This document shows, piece by piece, positions 1 to 6,680 of a stretch of DNA of 64,000 nt; the first letter of the stretch is position 1; every line of letters starts with the position of its first letter. The notes under the pieces are model-generated. The model made no database searches, was not told the DNA's origin, and saw only the letters and a program-made list of their open reading frames with translations. The DNA comes from DATCJA01 sp963734635 (lineage in GTDB: Bacteria; Acidobacteriota; Vicinamibacteria; Vicinamibacterales; UBA2999): the NCBI GenBank assembly GCA_963734635.1, contig CAVTIA010000002.1:248001-312000 (forward strand), written 5' to 3'. Both the position numbers and the translations under genes were made by a program.

Positions 1-41
1 ACGTATGAACCATGAACGACCTGCGAACCGCTGAACCAACA

Positions 42-109
42 AACCCGCGAACCGGAACCTGAGCACCCGTGCACCTGTGCACCCGAGCACCCGCATAGGT
101 TCGCGGGTT
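42..109. repeat. Inverted repeat with repeat-rich loop at the window edge
   Basis: A perfect 12-base inverted repeat (aacccgcgaacc at 42-53, ggttcgcgggtt at 98-109) encloses 44 bases made of near-repeats of gcaccc. Around it, 1-60 is rich in gaacc-type words and 98-131 in ggttc-type words, so the arms extend imperfectly. It lies just 3' of the gene ending at 129 and could fold in its transcript; no T-run follows, so it is not called a terminator. Confidence 0.5.
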
Positions 110-128
110 CCTGGTTCGCTGGGCTGGT

Positions 129-2348
129 TCACGCCCAGCGGAAGCCGCTCTTCGCGAGCGGCAGCGAACGAATCCGCCGGCCCGTCACAGTCGCGATCGC
201 ATTGCTCAGCGCGCCAACCGTGGGCGGCAGCGCCGGCTCACCGAGGCCGGTCGGCGGATTGTCGGTCCGCAGGAAGTGCACCTCGATCTGCGGTGGCGCC
301 TGGATTATCCGCGTTGGCTGGTAGACGTCGAAGTTCCCCTGCACCGCCCTGCCGCCTTTGTAGGTGATCTCCCAGTTCATCAGGTGGCTCATGCCTTCGA
401 TGACAGCCCCCTGTGCCTGGTTGATAGCGGCGCTCGGATTGACGATCTGGCTCCCGATGTCGCCTGCCACCCACACCTTATTGACCTTGACGCGGTTGCC
501 GGAATCGACGCTCACCTCGGCGACGTGCGCGAAGTAGCCGCGATGGCTGAACTGGAACGCCACGCCCATCGCAGTACCCTGCGGCAGCCGGCGCGTTCCC
601 CAGCCGGACTTCTCGCGCACCAGCTCGAGCACCCCGCGCATGCGCGACGCGGTGAAGCCGTCGGCGCCCTCCTGCGGCTCGGGCATCGCCGTGCCAGAGA
701 GCAGGTCGAGCCGGAACTGCAGCGGATCCTTCCCCGCCGCGAGCGCAAGCTCGTCGAGGAACGACTGGAACACCCAGGAGAATGCGTTGCTGCGCGGTGC
801 ACGCAGCGCACCGGTCGGTACGCCAAGCGGCATCAGCGTCGCCTGGAAGTCGAAGTTCGGTACGAAGCGCGCCGGGAACTCGACGCCGTTGATATTCGCC
901 GAATTCGAGAACCCCTGGACGCCGCGAGCGTTGTCGCCGTAGCTGACGAAGTGATTGCGCCACGCGATCAGCTTGCCCGAGGCATCGACGCCGGCTTTCA
1001 GGAAGTGGAACCCGCCGGGACGATAGTGGTCGTGCTGCATGTCGTCTTCGCGCGTCCACAGCACTTTCACCGGCACGCCGATCTCTTTCGCGATGGCGGC
1101 CGCCTCACCCATGTAGTCGTTGGTCAGCCGCCGACCGAAGCCGCCGCCCGCCCGCTGCAGATGAATGGTGATGTTCTCCGCTGGAATGTTGAGCGCGGTC
1201 GACACGAGCTGGCGTCCCTGCTGCGGCGTCTGCGTGGGCGCCCAGATTTCCATCTTGCCGTCGCGATAGTGCGCCGTGCAGTTCTGCGGCTCGAGCGGTG
1301 CGTGTGAAATGAACGGATACGCGTACGCAGCCTCGACCACCTTGGCTGCTCCCTGGAGCGCCTGATCGACGTTGCCGTCCACCCGCAACGGGAAGCCTGG
1401 CTTCTGGTTCGCGATCTCGGACGCCTGACGCGCAAAGCCTTCGCTGCTCTGCTGCGCGGTCGGGCCTTCATTCCACGTGACCCGCAGCCGGCGCCGCGCG
1501 CTCTGCGCCTGCCACCAACTGTCGGCGACAATCGCGACACCTGGCATGAGCCCGCGTGTGTCGGTCGTGCCGGTGACGACGAAGGCGTGCTTCACGCCAG
1601 GCAGCGTCTTGATTTCGTCGAGATTCGCGCTGGCCACAGTCCCACCGTACACCGCGCATTTTTCGTACACGGCGAACAACATTCCGGGCAGCGTGAAGTC
1701 GATCCCGAACGTTGGCCGGCCAGTCACGATGGCGCGGTTGTCGACGCCTGTCTTCGCCTTGCCGACCGTGACGAAGCTGGCCGCAGGCTTCAGCGGCACA
1801 GACGCCATGTCCGGTGGCGTGAGGGTGGCTGCTGTCGCGGCGAGCTGCCCGTAGGTCAGCGATCGACCGCTCGCGCGATGGTGAACCGCGCCGGACGCGG
1901 CGGAGCACTCGCCTGCCGGTACGCCCCACGTCTGGGCCGCCGCCGACACGAACATCAGACGCACGGACGCGCCCACGCGCCGCAGCGGATCGTAGTTGTT
2001 CGGGGTTGCCGTGCTGCCGCCCGCATTCTGCGGTCCGTACCTGGTCTGATCGAGGTCGGCCTGCTCGATTTGCACCTTGTCCCAATCGACTTCGAGCTCC
2101 TCGGCAATCAGCATGGGCAGCGACGTCTTGACGCCCTGGCCGATTTCCGGGTTCTTCGCCATGATCGTGACGATGTTGTCCGGTGTGACCTTGACGAACG
2201 CGTTGGGCACGAAGGTAATGGGCGGCGCCTGCTGACCCTGACCAAAAACGCGTGCAACGGGATCGAGGTAGGCGGCGACGACCATTCCACCGCCGGCGAG
2301 CGCGGTAACACGAAGGAAGGAGCGGCGATCGAGTGTAAGTGTTTTCAT
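129..2348 (-). CDS. Molybdopterin-binding subunit, xanthine oxidase family (isoquinoline 1-oxidoreductase beta-like), Tat-exported
   Basis: A 739-residue catalytic subunit of a two-subunit molybdenum hydroxylase of the IorB type, expected to hydroxylate a heterocycle or oxidise an aldehyde in the periplasm; the substrate cannot be read from sequence. A twin-arginine signal is visible at residues 8-20 (RRSFLRVTALAGG). The aldehyde-oxidase-type Moco domains follow, and the conserved base-catalyst motif GLGEP has its Glu at about residue 704. Length fits the family (about 720-780). The iron-sulfur partner lies immediately upstream on the same strand, 10 bases away, so they form one transcription unit. 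The partner lacks a signal and probably rides with this subunit through Tat. The start is the ATG directly before the Tat motif. Confidence 0.9.
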   Translation of the reverse strand: MKTLTLDRRSFLRVTALAGGGMVVAAYLDPVARVFGQGQQAPPITFVPNAFVKVTPDNIVTIMAKNPEIGQGVKTSLPMLIAEELEVDWDKVQIEQADLDQTRYGPQNAGGSTATPNNYDPLRRVGASVRLMFVSAAAQTWGVPAGECSAASGAVHHRASGRSLTYGQLAATAATLTPPDMASVPLKPAASFVTVGKAKTGVDNRAIVTGRPTFGIDFTLPGMLFAVYEKCAVYGGTVASANLDEIKTLPGVKHAFVVTGTTDTRGLMPGVAIVADSWWQAQSARRRLRVTWNEGPTAQQSSEGFARQASEIANQKPGFPLRVDGNVDQALQGAAKVVEAAYAYPFISHAPLEPQNCTAHYRDGKMEIWAPTQTPQQGRQLVSTALNIPAENITIHLQRAGGGFGRRLTNDYMGEAAAIAKEIGVPVKVLWTREDDMQHDHYRPGGFHFLKAGVDASGKLIAWRNHFVSYGDNARGVQGFSNSANINGVEFPARFVPNFDFQATLMPLGVPTGALRAPRSNAFSWVFQSFLDELALAAGKDPLQFRLDLLSGTAMPEPQEGADGFTASRMRGVLELVREKSGWGTRRLPQGTAMGVAFQFSHRGYFAHVAEVSVDSGNRVKVNKVWVAGDIGSQIVNPSAAINQAQGAVIEGMSHLMNWEITYKGGRAVQGNFDVYQPTRIIQAPPQIEVHFLRTDNPPTGLGEPALPPTVGALSNAIATVTGRRIRSLPLAKSGFRWA

Positions 2349-2358
2349 GGTGCGCTCC

Positions 2359-2907
2359 TTATCGTCCGGAGACGTTCTCGGAGGCCTGAGGGCCTCCGGC
2401 TACCGGCGTGACCGGGGCGGCCGACGCGCGCGCGGTCTGCGGCGCGCGGCTCGAGAGCATCGCCGCGGCTTTGTGAATCCCTTCGCGAATGCGCAGGTAG
2501 GTGCCGCATCGGCACACGTTGCCGTTCATCGCGCGATCGATTTCTTCGTTGGAGGGCTTCGGCGTCGTGGCCAGCAGCGCCGCGGCGGACATGATCTGCC
2601 CAGCCTGGCAGTAGCCGCACTGCGGCACGTCGATCTCCTGCCACACCACCTGCAGCGGATGCGTGCCCTCGGCCGAGAGGCCTTCGATCGTCGTAATCGG
2701 CGTATTCGCCGCAGACGACACCGGCGTCTGGCATGCCCGCACCGCTCGGCCGCGCACGTGCACCGTGCACGCGCCGCACTGGCCGATGCCGCACCCGTAC
2801 TTGGTGCCCTTCAGGTTCAGCACGTCCCGGAATACCCACAGCAGCGGCATGTCGGCCGGCACATCGACAACCGTCGATCTTCCGTTCACGTTCAAGGTGT
2901 AGGGCAT
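2359..2907 (-). CDS. (2Fe-2S)-binding subunit, isoquinoline 1-oxidoreductase alpha-like
   Basis: A 182-residue small electron-transfer subunit with two [2Fe-2S] clusters, partner of the Moco subunit ending at 129. The plant-ferredoxin-type cluster is at Cys39, Cys44, Cys47 and Cys59. The all-alpha second cluster is at Cys97, Cys100, Cys132 and Cys134. Both sets match the XO family exactly. The protein has no signal peptide. Beyond about residue 155 the family fold is finished, and the extra C-terminal tail is partly encoded by a REP-like palindrome at 2379-2403, which looks like an insertion that extended the reading frame. It is the first gene of the pair; the upstream region holds further REP palindromes. 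Confidence 0.9.
   Translation of the reverse strand: MPYTLNVNGRSTVVDVPADMPLLWVFRDVLNLKGTKYGCGIGQCGACTVHVRGRAVRACQTPVSSAANTPITTIEGLSAEGTHPLQVVWQEIDVPQCGYCQAGQIMSAAALLATTPKPSNEEIDRAMNGNVCRCGTYLRIREGIHKAAAMLSSRAPQTARASAAPVTPVAGGPQASENVSGR
2379..2403 (-). repeat. REP-like palindrome with GTAG head, inside the 3' end of a coding region
   Basis: Read on the minus strand, a GTAG tetranucleotide is followed by a GC-rich imperfect palindrome (cggaggcc/ggcctccg arms). It lies inside the last codons of the iron-sulfur subunit gene. It belongs to the same structural class as the other GTAG palindromes in this window, but its stem sequence differs from the gcaggctgaagcctgc type. Confidence 0.55.
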
Positions 2908-2923
2908 GACGTTTACTCCTGGA

Positions 2924-2988
2924 CGCGCAGGCTGAAGCCTGCGCGCTACGTACCATTCGCCACGCGCAGACTGAAGCCCGCGCGCTAC
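2924..2988 (-). repeat. Two tandem REP-like palindromes (GTAG head on minus strand)
   Basis: Two copies, 2924-2949 and 2963-2988, share the core caggctgaagcctg (second copy cagactgaagcccg) and end in gcgcgctac. On the minus strand each starts GTAG and folds into a hairpin. They lie just upstream of the iron-sulfur gene starting at 2907, in the 5' region of its transcript or promoter. Confidence 0.7.
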
Positions 2989-3047
2989 GTACCGAAATGT
3001 GGCACCGAAATGCGGCGCACGCCGCGTCCGGCCGCCATCCGCAAATT

Positions 3048-3072
3048 GTAGAGCACACGCCTCAGCGTGCGC
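3048..3072 (+). repeat. REP-like palindrome (GTAG head on plus strand)
   Basis: GTAG is followed by the hairpin agcacacgc-ctca-gcgtgcgc. It faces the two minus-strand copies at 2924-2988, so the 2908-3193 gap contains REP units in inverted orientation. The rest of that gap holds no gene I can support. Confidence 0.55.
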
Positions 3073-3193
3073 ATTGTTGCACGCGGTTTAACCCATCGGC
3101 ATTAAACCGGACCCCCACGCAAAATGCAAGCCGCACCAGCTTGCAGCGTCCTGCATAATCAAATTGTGCGCGTAACTTGTACTTGCGGCCGCG

Positions 3194-4196
3194 GTGGCAC
3201 TCCTGGCGGTGCAGCCGGATGTCCGAGCGGCACGGCAGAGTCCGCCAGTGCCTGCCGTCGACGCCCCGCCTCCGTTCGATCAGTGGCTCGAGAACCTGAT
3301 CCGGGAAGCGCACGAGCGCGGATACAGCGACACGCTGGTCGATCAGACACTCACCGGCCTCAAACCACTGCCGCGCGTCATCCAGAACGACCGCGCTCAG
3401 GCCGAGCTCGTCGTCGGATTCGACCGGGTACTATCGTGCACGCATCAATGCGCGGTTCGTGCAGCAGGGACGCGAGATGGCCCGTCTCAACAGCGGACTG
3501 CTCTCGAGCGTCGAAAGGAAATACGAGGTTCAGCGACGATTCGTCCTCGCCATCTGGGGGATCGAAACGCGCTATGGCCGCGTGAAGGGCAGTACGCCCG
3601 TCTTCCAGGCGCTGGCCACGCTGGCGTGGGAACCGCGTCGCTCGGATTTCTTTCGCGGCGAGCTGTTCGACGCACTCACGATGGTGTCTCGCGGACACAT
3701 CGATGCCGACAGCATGACCGGCTCGTGGGCTGGGGCGATGGGCCACCCGCAGTTCATGCCGTCGAGTTATCTGAAATACGCGGAGGACTTCGACGGCGAC
3801 GGCCGCACGGACATCTGGCAATCAACACCTGATGCGCTCGCTTCAATCGCGAACTATCTCGGAAAGTGGGGCTGGGACGACGAGTACACGTGGGGGCGAG
3901 AGGTACGTATCACGCCGGCCGTTCGGGAGCGCATCGAAAAAGAAACCACCCGCCGCACCGAGGGCTGCTTCGCGATGCGCAACATGACCGAGCGCATCCC
4001 GCTGACGGATTGGCAGCGGCTCGGCGTACGGCGAGTAGACGGCGGCTCGCTGCCGACAGCCGACGTCAAGGCAGGACTCGTCACCACCGACCGGCGCACG
4101 TTTCTCGTGTACGAAAATTACGACGCCATCCTCAGGTACAACTGCGCGCACTACTACGCGCTCACCGTGGCGCTGCTCGCCGATCAAATGCGCTAA
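3194..4196 (+). CDS. Lytic murein transglycosylase, MltB family (one frame break near 3427)
   Basis: Peptidoglycan-cleaving lytic transglycosylase of the MltB / SLT-2 fold, about 333 residues once the frame is joined. It reads from GTG 3194 with a short hydrophobic, Ala-rich export segment, then FDQWLENLIREAHERGYSD, typical of the MltB N-terminal region. At GGG 3426-3428 one extra G shifts the frame; the continuation YYRARINARF follows at once. The catalytic motif AIWGIETRYG (active Glu) and the MGHPQFMPSSY motif are intact, as is a DGDGRTDIW segment. The break looks like a sequencing insertion. The start is uncertain because an in-frame TAA at 3173 limits upstream extension; the signal may be incomplete or begin at GTG. 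The gene faces a convergent small gene. Confidence 0.8.
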
Positions 4197-4215
4197 TCCA
4201 ATCCAGGCCTCAGGC

Positions 4216-4641
4216 CTACGCGTTCTTGGTTTTCAGAATTTCGTCGATCAAGAACAGATCGGTAAGGAGCGCGCGCAGGTGGATCGATGCATTGAGGTTG
4301 TCCACGAGCTGCGAGCTGATGGAGGGCTGTGCGAGCACGAGCTCGATAGCAGCGAGGCTGGCGCGCGCGTCGCGATCGAGCACGGCCGCGTACTCCCGAT
4401 AACGTGCTTCGGGCTCGAGCCGCTGCCGCTCGATCACGGCCACAAGCAGCTCGCCCATCCCGTTCAACGCCGCGGCCGCGCGCGTCAGAAACTCGCGAAG
4501 GTGTCCGCCGGAGGCGCTGGCGGCATCGCCCGTCAGCCCTTGTGCCGCATACGCCAGCATGAACTCGTACGCTTCTTCGATGGTGTCGCAGCGACGCACG
4601 AACTCGCTTCGCAAATCATTCGGATCGGTGGGATCGTTCAT
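4216..4641 (-). CDS. Conserved-looking hypothetical protein, helical, 141 residues
   Basis: I do not recognise this gene. It encodes 141 residues with no signal or membrane segment, mostly amphipathic helices with many Ala, Glu and Leu (for example TIEEAYEFMLAYAAQG and HLRALLTDLFLIDEILK). This suggests a small all-alpha soluble protein. It lies 82 bases after the cytochrome b gene on the same strand, at the end of the PaoABC-like operon, so it might be an assembly or accessory factor for that enzyme; that is inference from position only. The gap 4642-4722 contains the low-complexity phrase tctccgtgtctccgtggc, also seen near 11321. Confidence 0.65.
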   Translation of the reverse strand: MNDPTDPNDLRSEFVRRCDTIEEAYEFMLAYAAQGLTGDAASASGGHLREFLTRAAAALNGMGELLVAVIERQRLEPEARYREYAAVLDRDARASLAAIELVLAQPSISSQLVDNLNASIHLRALLTDLFLIDEILKTKNA

Positions 4642-4722
4642 CAGGCGTTCGGATTGTTGGGAACGTTCAAGACGCGATCAGATCAGAGACAAGAGCAATC
4701 TCCGTGTCTCCGTGGCCTGGAG

Positions 4723-5562
4723 CTATTGAACAGCGGACCCTTCCGAACGACCGATGGCCCATCTGTCGGGATCGTGGTGTTCGAGGTATTGCCGTCGAGT
4801 GATCCAGCCGAGGATCATCGACTTCGTAATCCACCACTTCTCGGGCCGGACAGCGAAGTACACGTGCGCGATGACGAGTCCGACGAGCGCGACCCCGGCA
4901 ATGCCGTGCGAGACGTACACGAGGCCCCAGGTGCTGTCCCCAAGGACGTACGGGTTTCGTGTCAGGAAGGGCGTCTGCACGCGCACCATCATGAAGAGCC
5001 CGCTCGTCACCACGGTCAGGGCCGCAACGACGATCGCCAGGTGGTAGAGCCGATTGCCGAGCGGGTATTTGCCCGGTCGCGGTCCCGGCACGTCGTGTCC
5101 GAGCTCGCGAAGGACCTCCGCTTTCAGCTCGGGCAGATCGCGCGGGCCAACCCAGATCGACCAGAAGTCGAGCCACACCGTCGCATGGATGATGTGAAAC
5201 AGAATCGACGCGGTCAGGACCAGGCCAGCACTCCAGTGCCAGGTCACCCACGGAAAGCGGACGCCCGCGATCGGCAGAAACGCCGTCACCAGCAGCGTGA
5301 ACATCGCGGCCGCCATGACCCAGTGAAACATGCGCGCCGCCAGCGAATGCCGCACGATGCGACCGGGCAGGTCCGCGTGCGCCGCTTCCATCGCGTCGGT
5401 CTCGTCCGCGTGACGTTTCCGGTGGGCGGAGAACACCATGTAGCTCGCGTGCGCGACGAGGAACGCGACGCCCGCGAAGAGGGACGCCCACAAGAGATCC
5501 CAGGAAATGTGCGTCAGGATCGGCTGGTCCCAGGGGTTGCGACCCCAGGTCAGGAAATTCAT
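4723..5562 (-). CDS. Cytochrome b subunit, formate-dehydrogenase-gamma / cytochrome b561-like
   Basis: Integral membrane di-heme cytochrome b of about 279 residues. Several hydrophobic helices carry histidines placed for heme binding: ARMFHWVMAAAMF, TWHWSAG, ILFHIIHATVW, NRLYHLAIVVAAL, VYVSHGIAG and VIAHVYFAV. The start ATG (5560-5562) overlaps the stop of the FAD subunit gene by four bases (ATGA), which fixes the start and implies translational coupling. This gene is the natural route for electrons from the Tat-exported molybdenum hydroxylase encoded just upstream (5559-9733) to the quinone pool. That role is inferred from context and family. A longer open frame extends upstream but without protein-like sequence. 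Confidence 0.85.
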   Translation of the reverse strand: MNFLTWGRNPWDQPILTHISWDLLWASLFAGVAFLVAHASYMVFSAHRKRHADETDAMEAAHADLPGRIVRHSLAARMFHWVMAAAMFTLLVTAFLPIAGVRFPWVTWHWSAGLVLTASILFHIIHATVWLDFWSIWVGPRDLPELKAEVLRELGHDVPGPRPGKYPLGNRLYHLAIVVAALTVVTSGLFMMVRVQTPFLTRNPYVLGDSTWGLVYVSHGIAGVALVGLVIAHVYFAVRPEKWWITKSMILGWITRRQYLEHHDPDRWAIGRSEGSAVQ

Positions 5563-6578
5563 GCGGTGGCCTCGCCCCGGATCGCGCGCTTGACGAGATT
5601 GCGCATCAGCGGAACTTTGTAGCCGTTGAAGCGCAAGGGCCGGGCGCCTTCGATGGCACGGTTCGCGGCTACCATCGCGGTTGCCTCGTTTGCCGGTCGT
5701 CCGCGCACGAGCTCTTCGACCGACTGGAGGCGCAGCGGCCGCGCCGCCACGCCGTTGACGACGATGCGTATGCGATCGATGGTGGAACCGCTGCCGCCCT
5801 CGCTCAGCACCATTGCCGACGCGACGCTGACGAGCGCAAAGTCCCACACCTGCCGATCGCGCACCTTCTCGAAGTAGAAACGCGCACCGCCCCACGTCGC
5901 GGGGAGCCGGATGGACGTCAGCAGATCACCAGGCTGCAGAATCGTCATGCGTGTGATGTCGATGCCAGGGCCGACAAAGTAGTCTTCGGCCGGCACGATG
6001 CGCTCCTCGCCGTCGGCCGTGCGGATCACCATCTGTGCGTCGAGCGCAATCAGCGCAGGCGCTGTGTCAGACGGGTTGACCGCCACGCAGCGGTCAGCGT
6101 CGAGGATCGCGTGCTCACGGTTGATCGATTCGGGCGCATCGGCGTAGCAGATGTTGCCGCCAGCGCGGTAGCAGGGCCATCCGGCGCGGTAGTACCAGCA
6201 ACGCGTGTCCTGCGAGACGTTGCCGCCGATGGTGCCCTGATTGCGAATCTGCGGCGACGCTGCCGCTTCGGCCGCTTCGAGGAGGATCGAATACCGCTCG
6301 CGCACCACCGGATGGCGAACCACCTCGGTCAGGGTGGTGGTCGCGCCTATTTCGAGCCCCTCGCCGGTGTCCCGGATGCCCTTCAACTCGGGGATGCCGC
6401 ACAAATCGACAACCGCCTCGGGCCGCTTGATCCGGTCTTTCAGCCAGTCGAGGCTGTCGAGACCGCCAGCGAGCACCCACGCGTTGGCCCCGTAGCGACG
6501 CAGCACCATTTGCGCATCCGCGACGGAGGTCGGCTGGAACAGCTCGAACGCAGGCATCGGGTCGCGGATTACGGCCAT
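5559..6578 (-). CDS. FAD-binding subunit with probable [4Fe-4S] site, xanthine oxidase family (PaoB-like)
   Basis: Flavin subunit of a three-subunit molybdenum hydroxylase, 339 residues. The N-terminal FAD-binding PCMH-type fold shows VLAGGLDSLDWLKDRIKRP, and the NQGTIGGNV motif lies at about 113-121. Between them and the C-terminal CO-dehydrogenase-flavoprotein domain is a Cys-bearing insertion: Cys127, Cys136, Cys144 and Cys164. In E. coli PaoB and in 4-hydroxybenzoyl-CoA reductase beta, an insertion with four cysteines binds [4Fe-4S], and the arrangement here fits. No signal peptide is visible, so export with the Tat-bearing small subunit is likely. It is followed by the coupled cytochrome b and preceded by the Moco subunit after a repeat-filled gap. 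Confidence 0.9.
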   Translation of the reverse strand: MAVIRDPMPAFELFQPTSVADAQMVLRRYGANAWVLAGGLDSLDWLKDRIKRPEAVVDLCGIPELKGIRDTGEGLEIGATTTLTEVVRHPVVRERYSILLEAAEAAASPQIRNQGTIGGNVSQDTRCWYYRAGWPCYRAGGNICYADAPESINREHAILDADRCVAVNPSDTAPALIALDAQMVIRTADGEERIVPAEDYFVGPGIDITRMTILQPGDLLTSIRLPATWGGARFYFEKVRDRQVWDFALVSVASAMVLSEGGSGSTIDRIRIVVNGVAARPLRLQSVEELVRGRPANEATAMVAANRAIEGARPLRFNGYKVPLMRNLVKRAIRGEATA

Positions 6579-6599
6579 TTAAGCTCTCTTCTCCTCGTC

Positions 6600-6672
6600 C
6601 AATCGTACGGGTCGTTCGAATCGTTCGGGCGTTCGGGCGTTCGGGGCGTTCAGTCGTCGGATCGTTCGGGGC
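6600..6672. repeat. Degenerate gttcggg/cgttc repeats between Moco and FAD genes
   Basis: About 70 bases made of imperfect copies of cgttcggg (for example at 6612-6645 and 6661-6670) fill the whole space between two co-oriented subunit genes. I see no promoter or terminator in it. Its unit differs from the repeat islands in the other gaps. Confidence 0.5.
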
Positions 6673-6680
6673 TGTCTTAG

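Noticed and set aside
276..1307. A long plus-strand open frame (about 343 codons) opposite the first molybdenum hydroxylase gene
   Set aside because: It is Arg/His/Ala-rich without family motifs. High GC makes antisense frames of real genes long; the minus-strand gene has a Tat signal and a catalytic motif.
4279..5622. A 447-codon plus-strand frame over the cytochrome b gene
   Set aside because: No hydrophobic or family pattern, and full overlap with a well-supported minus-strand membrane protein.
6600..6672. A tRNA, because of the gttcgaatc string near 6612
   Set aside because: No cloverleaf arms or CCA end surround it; the string is part of a cgttcggg repeat.
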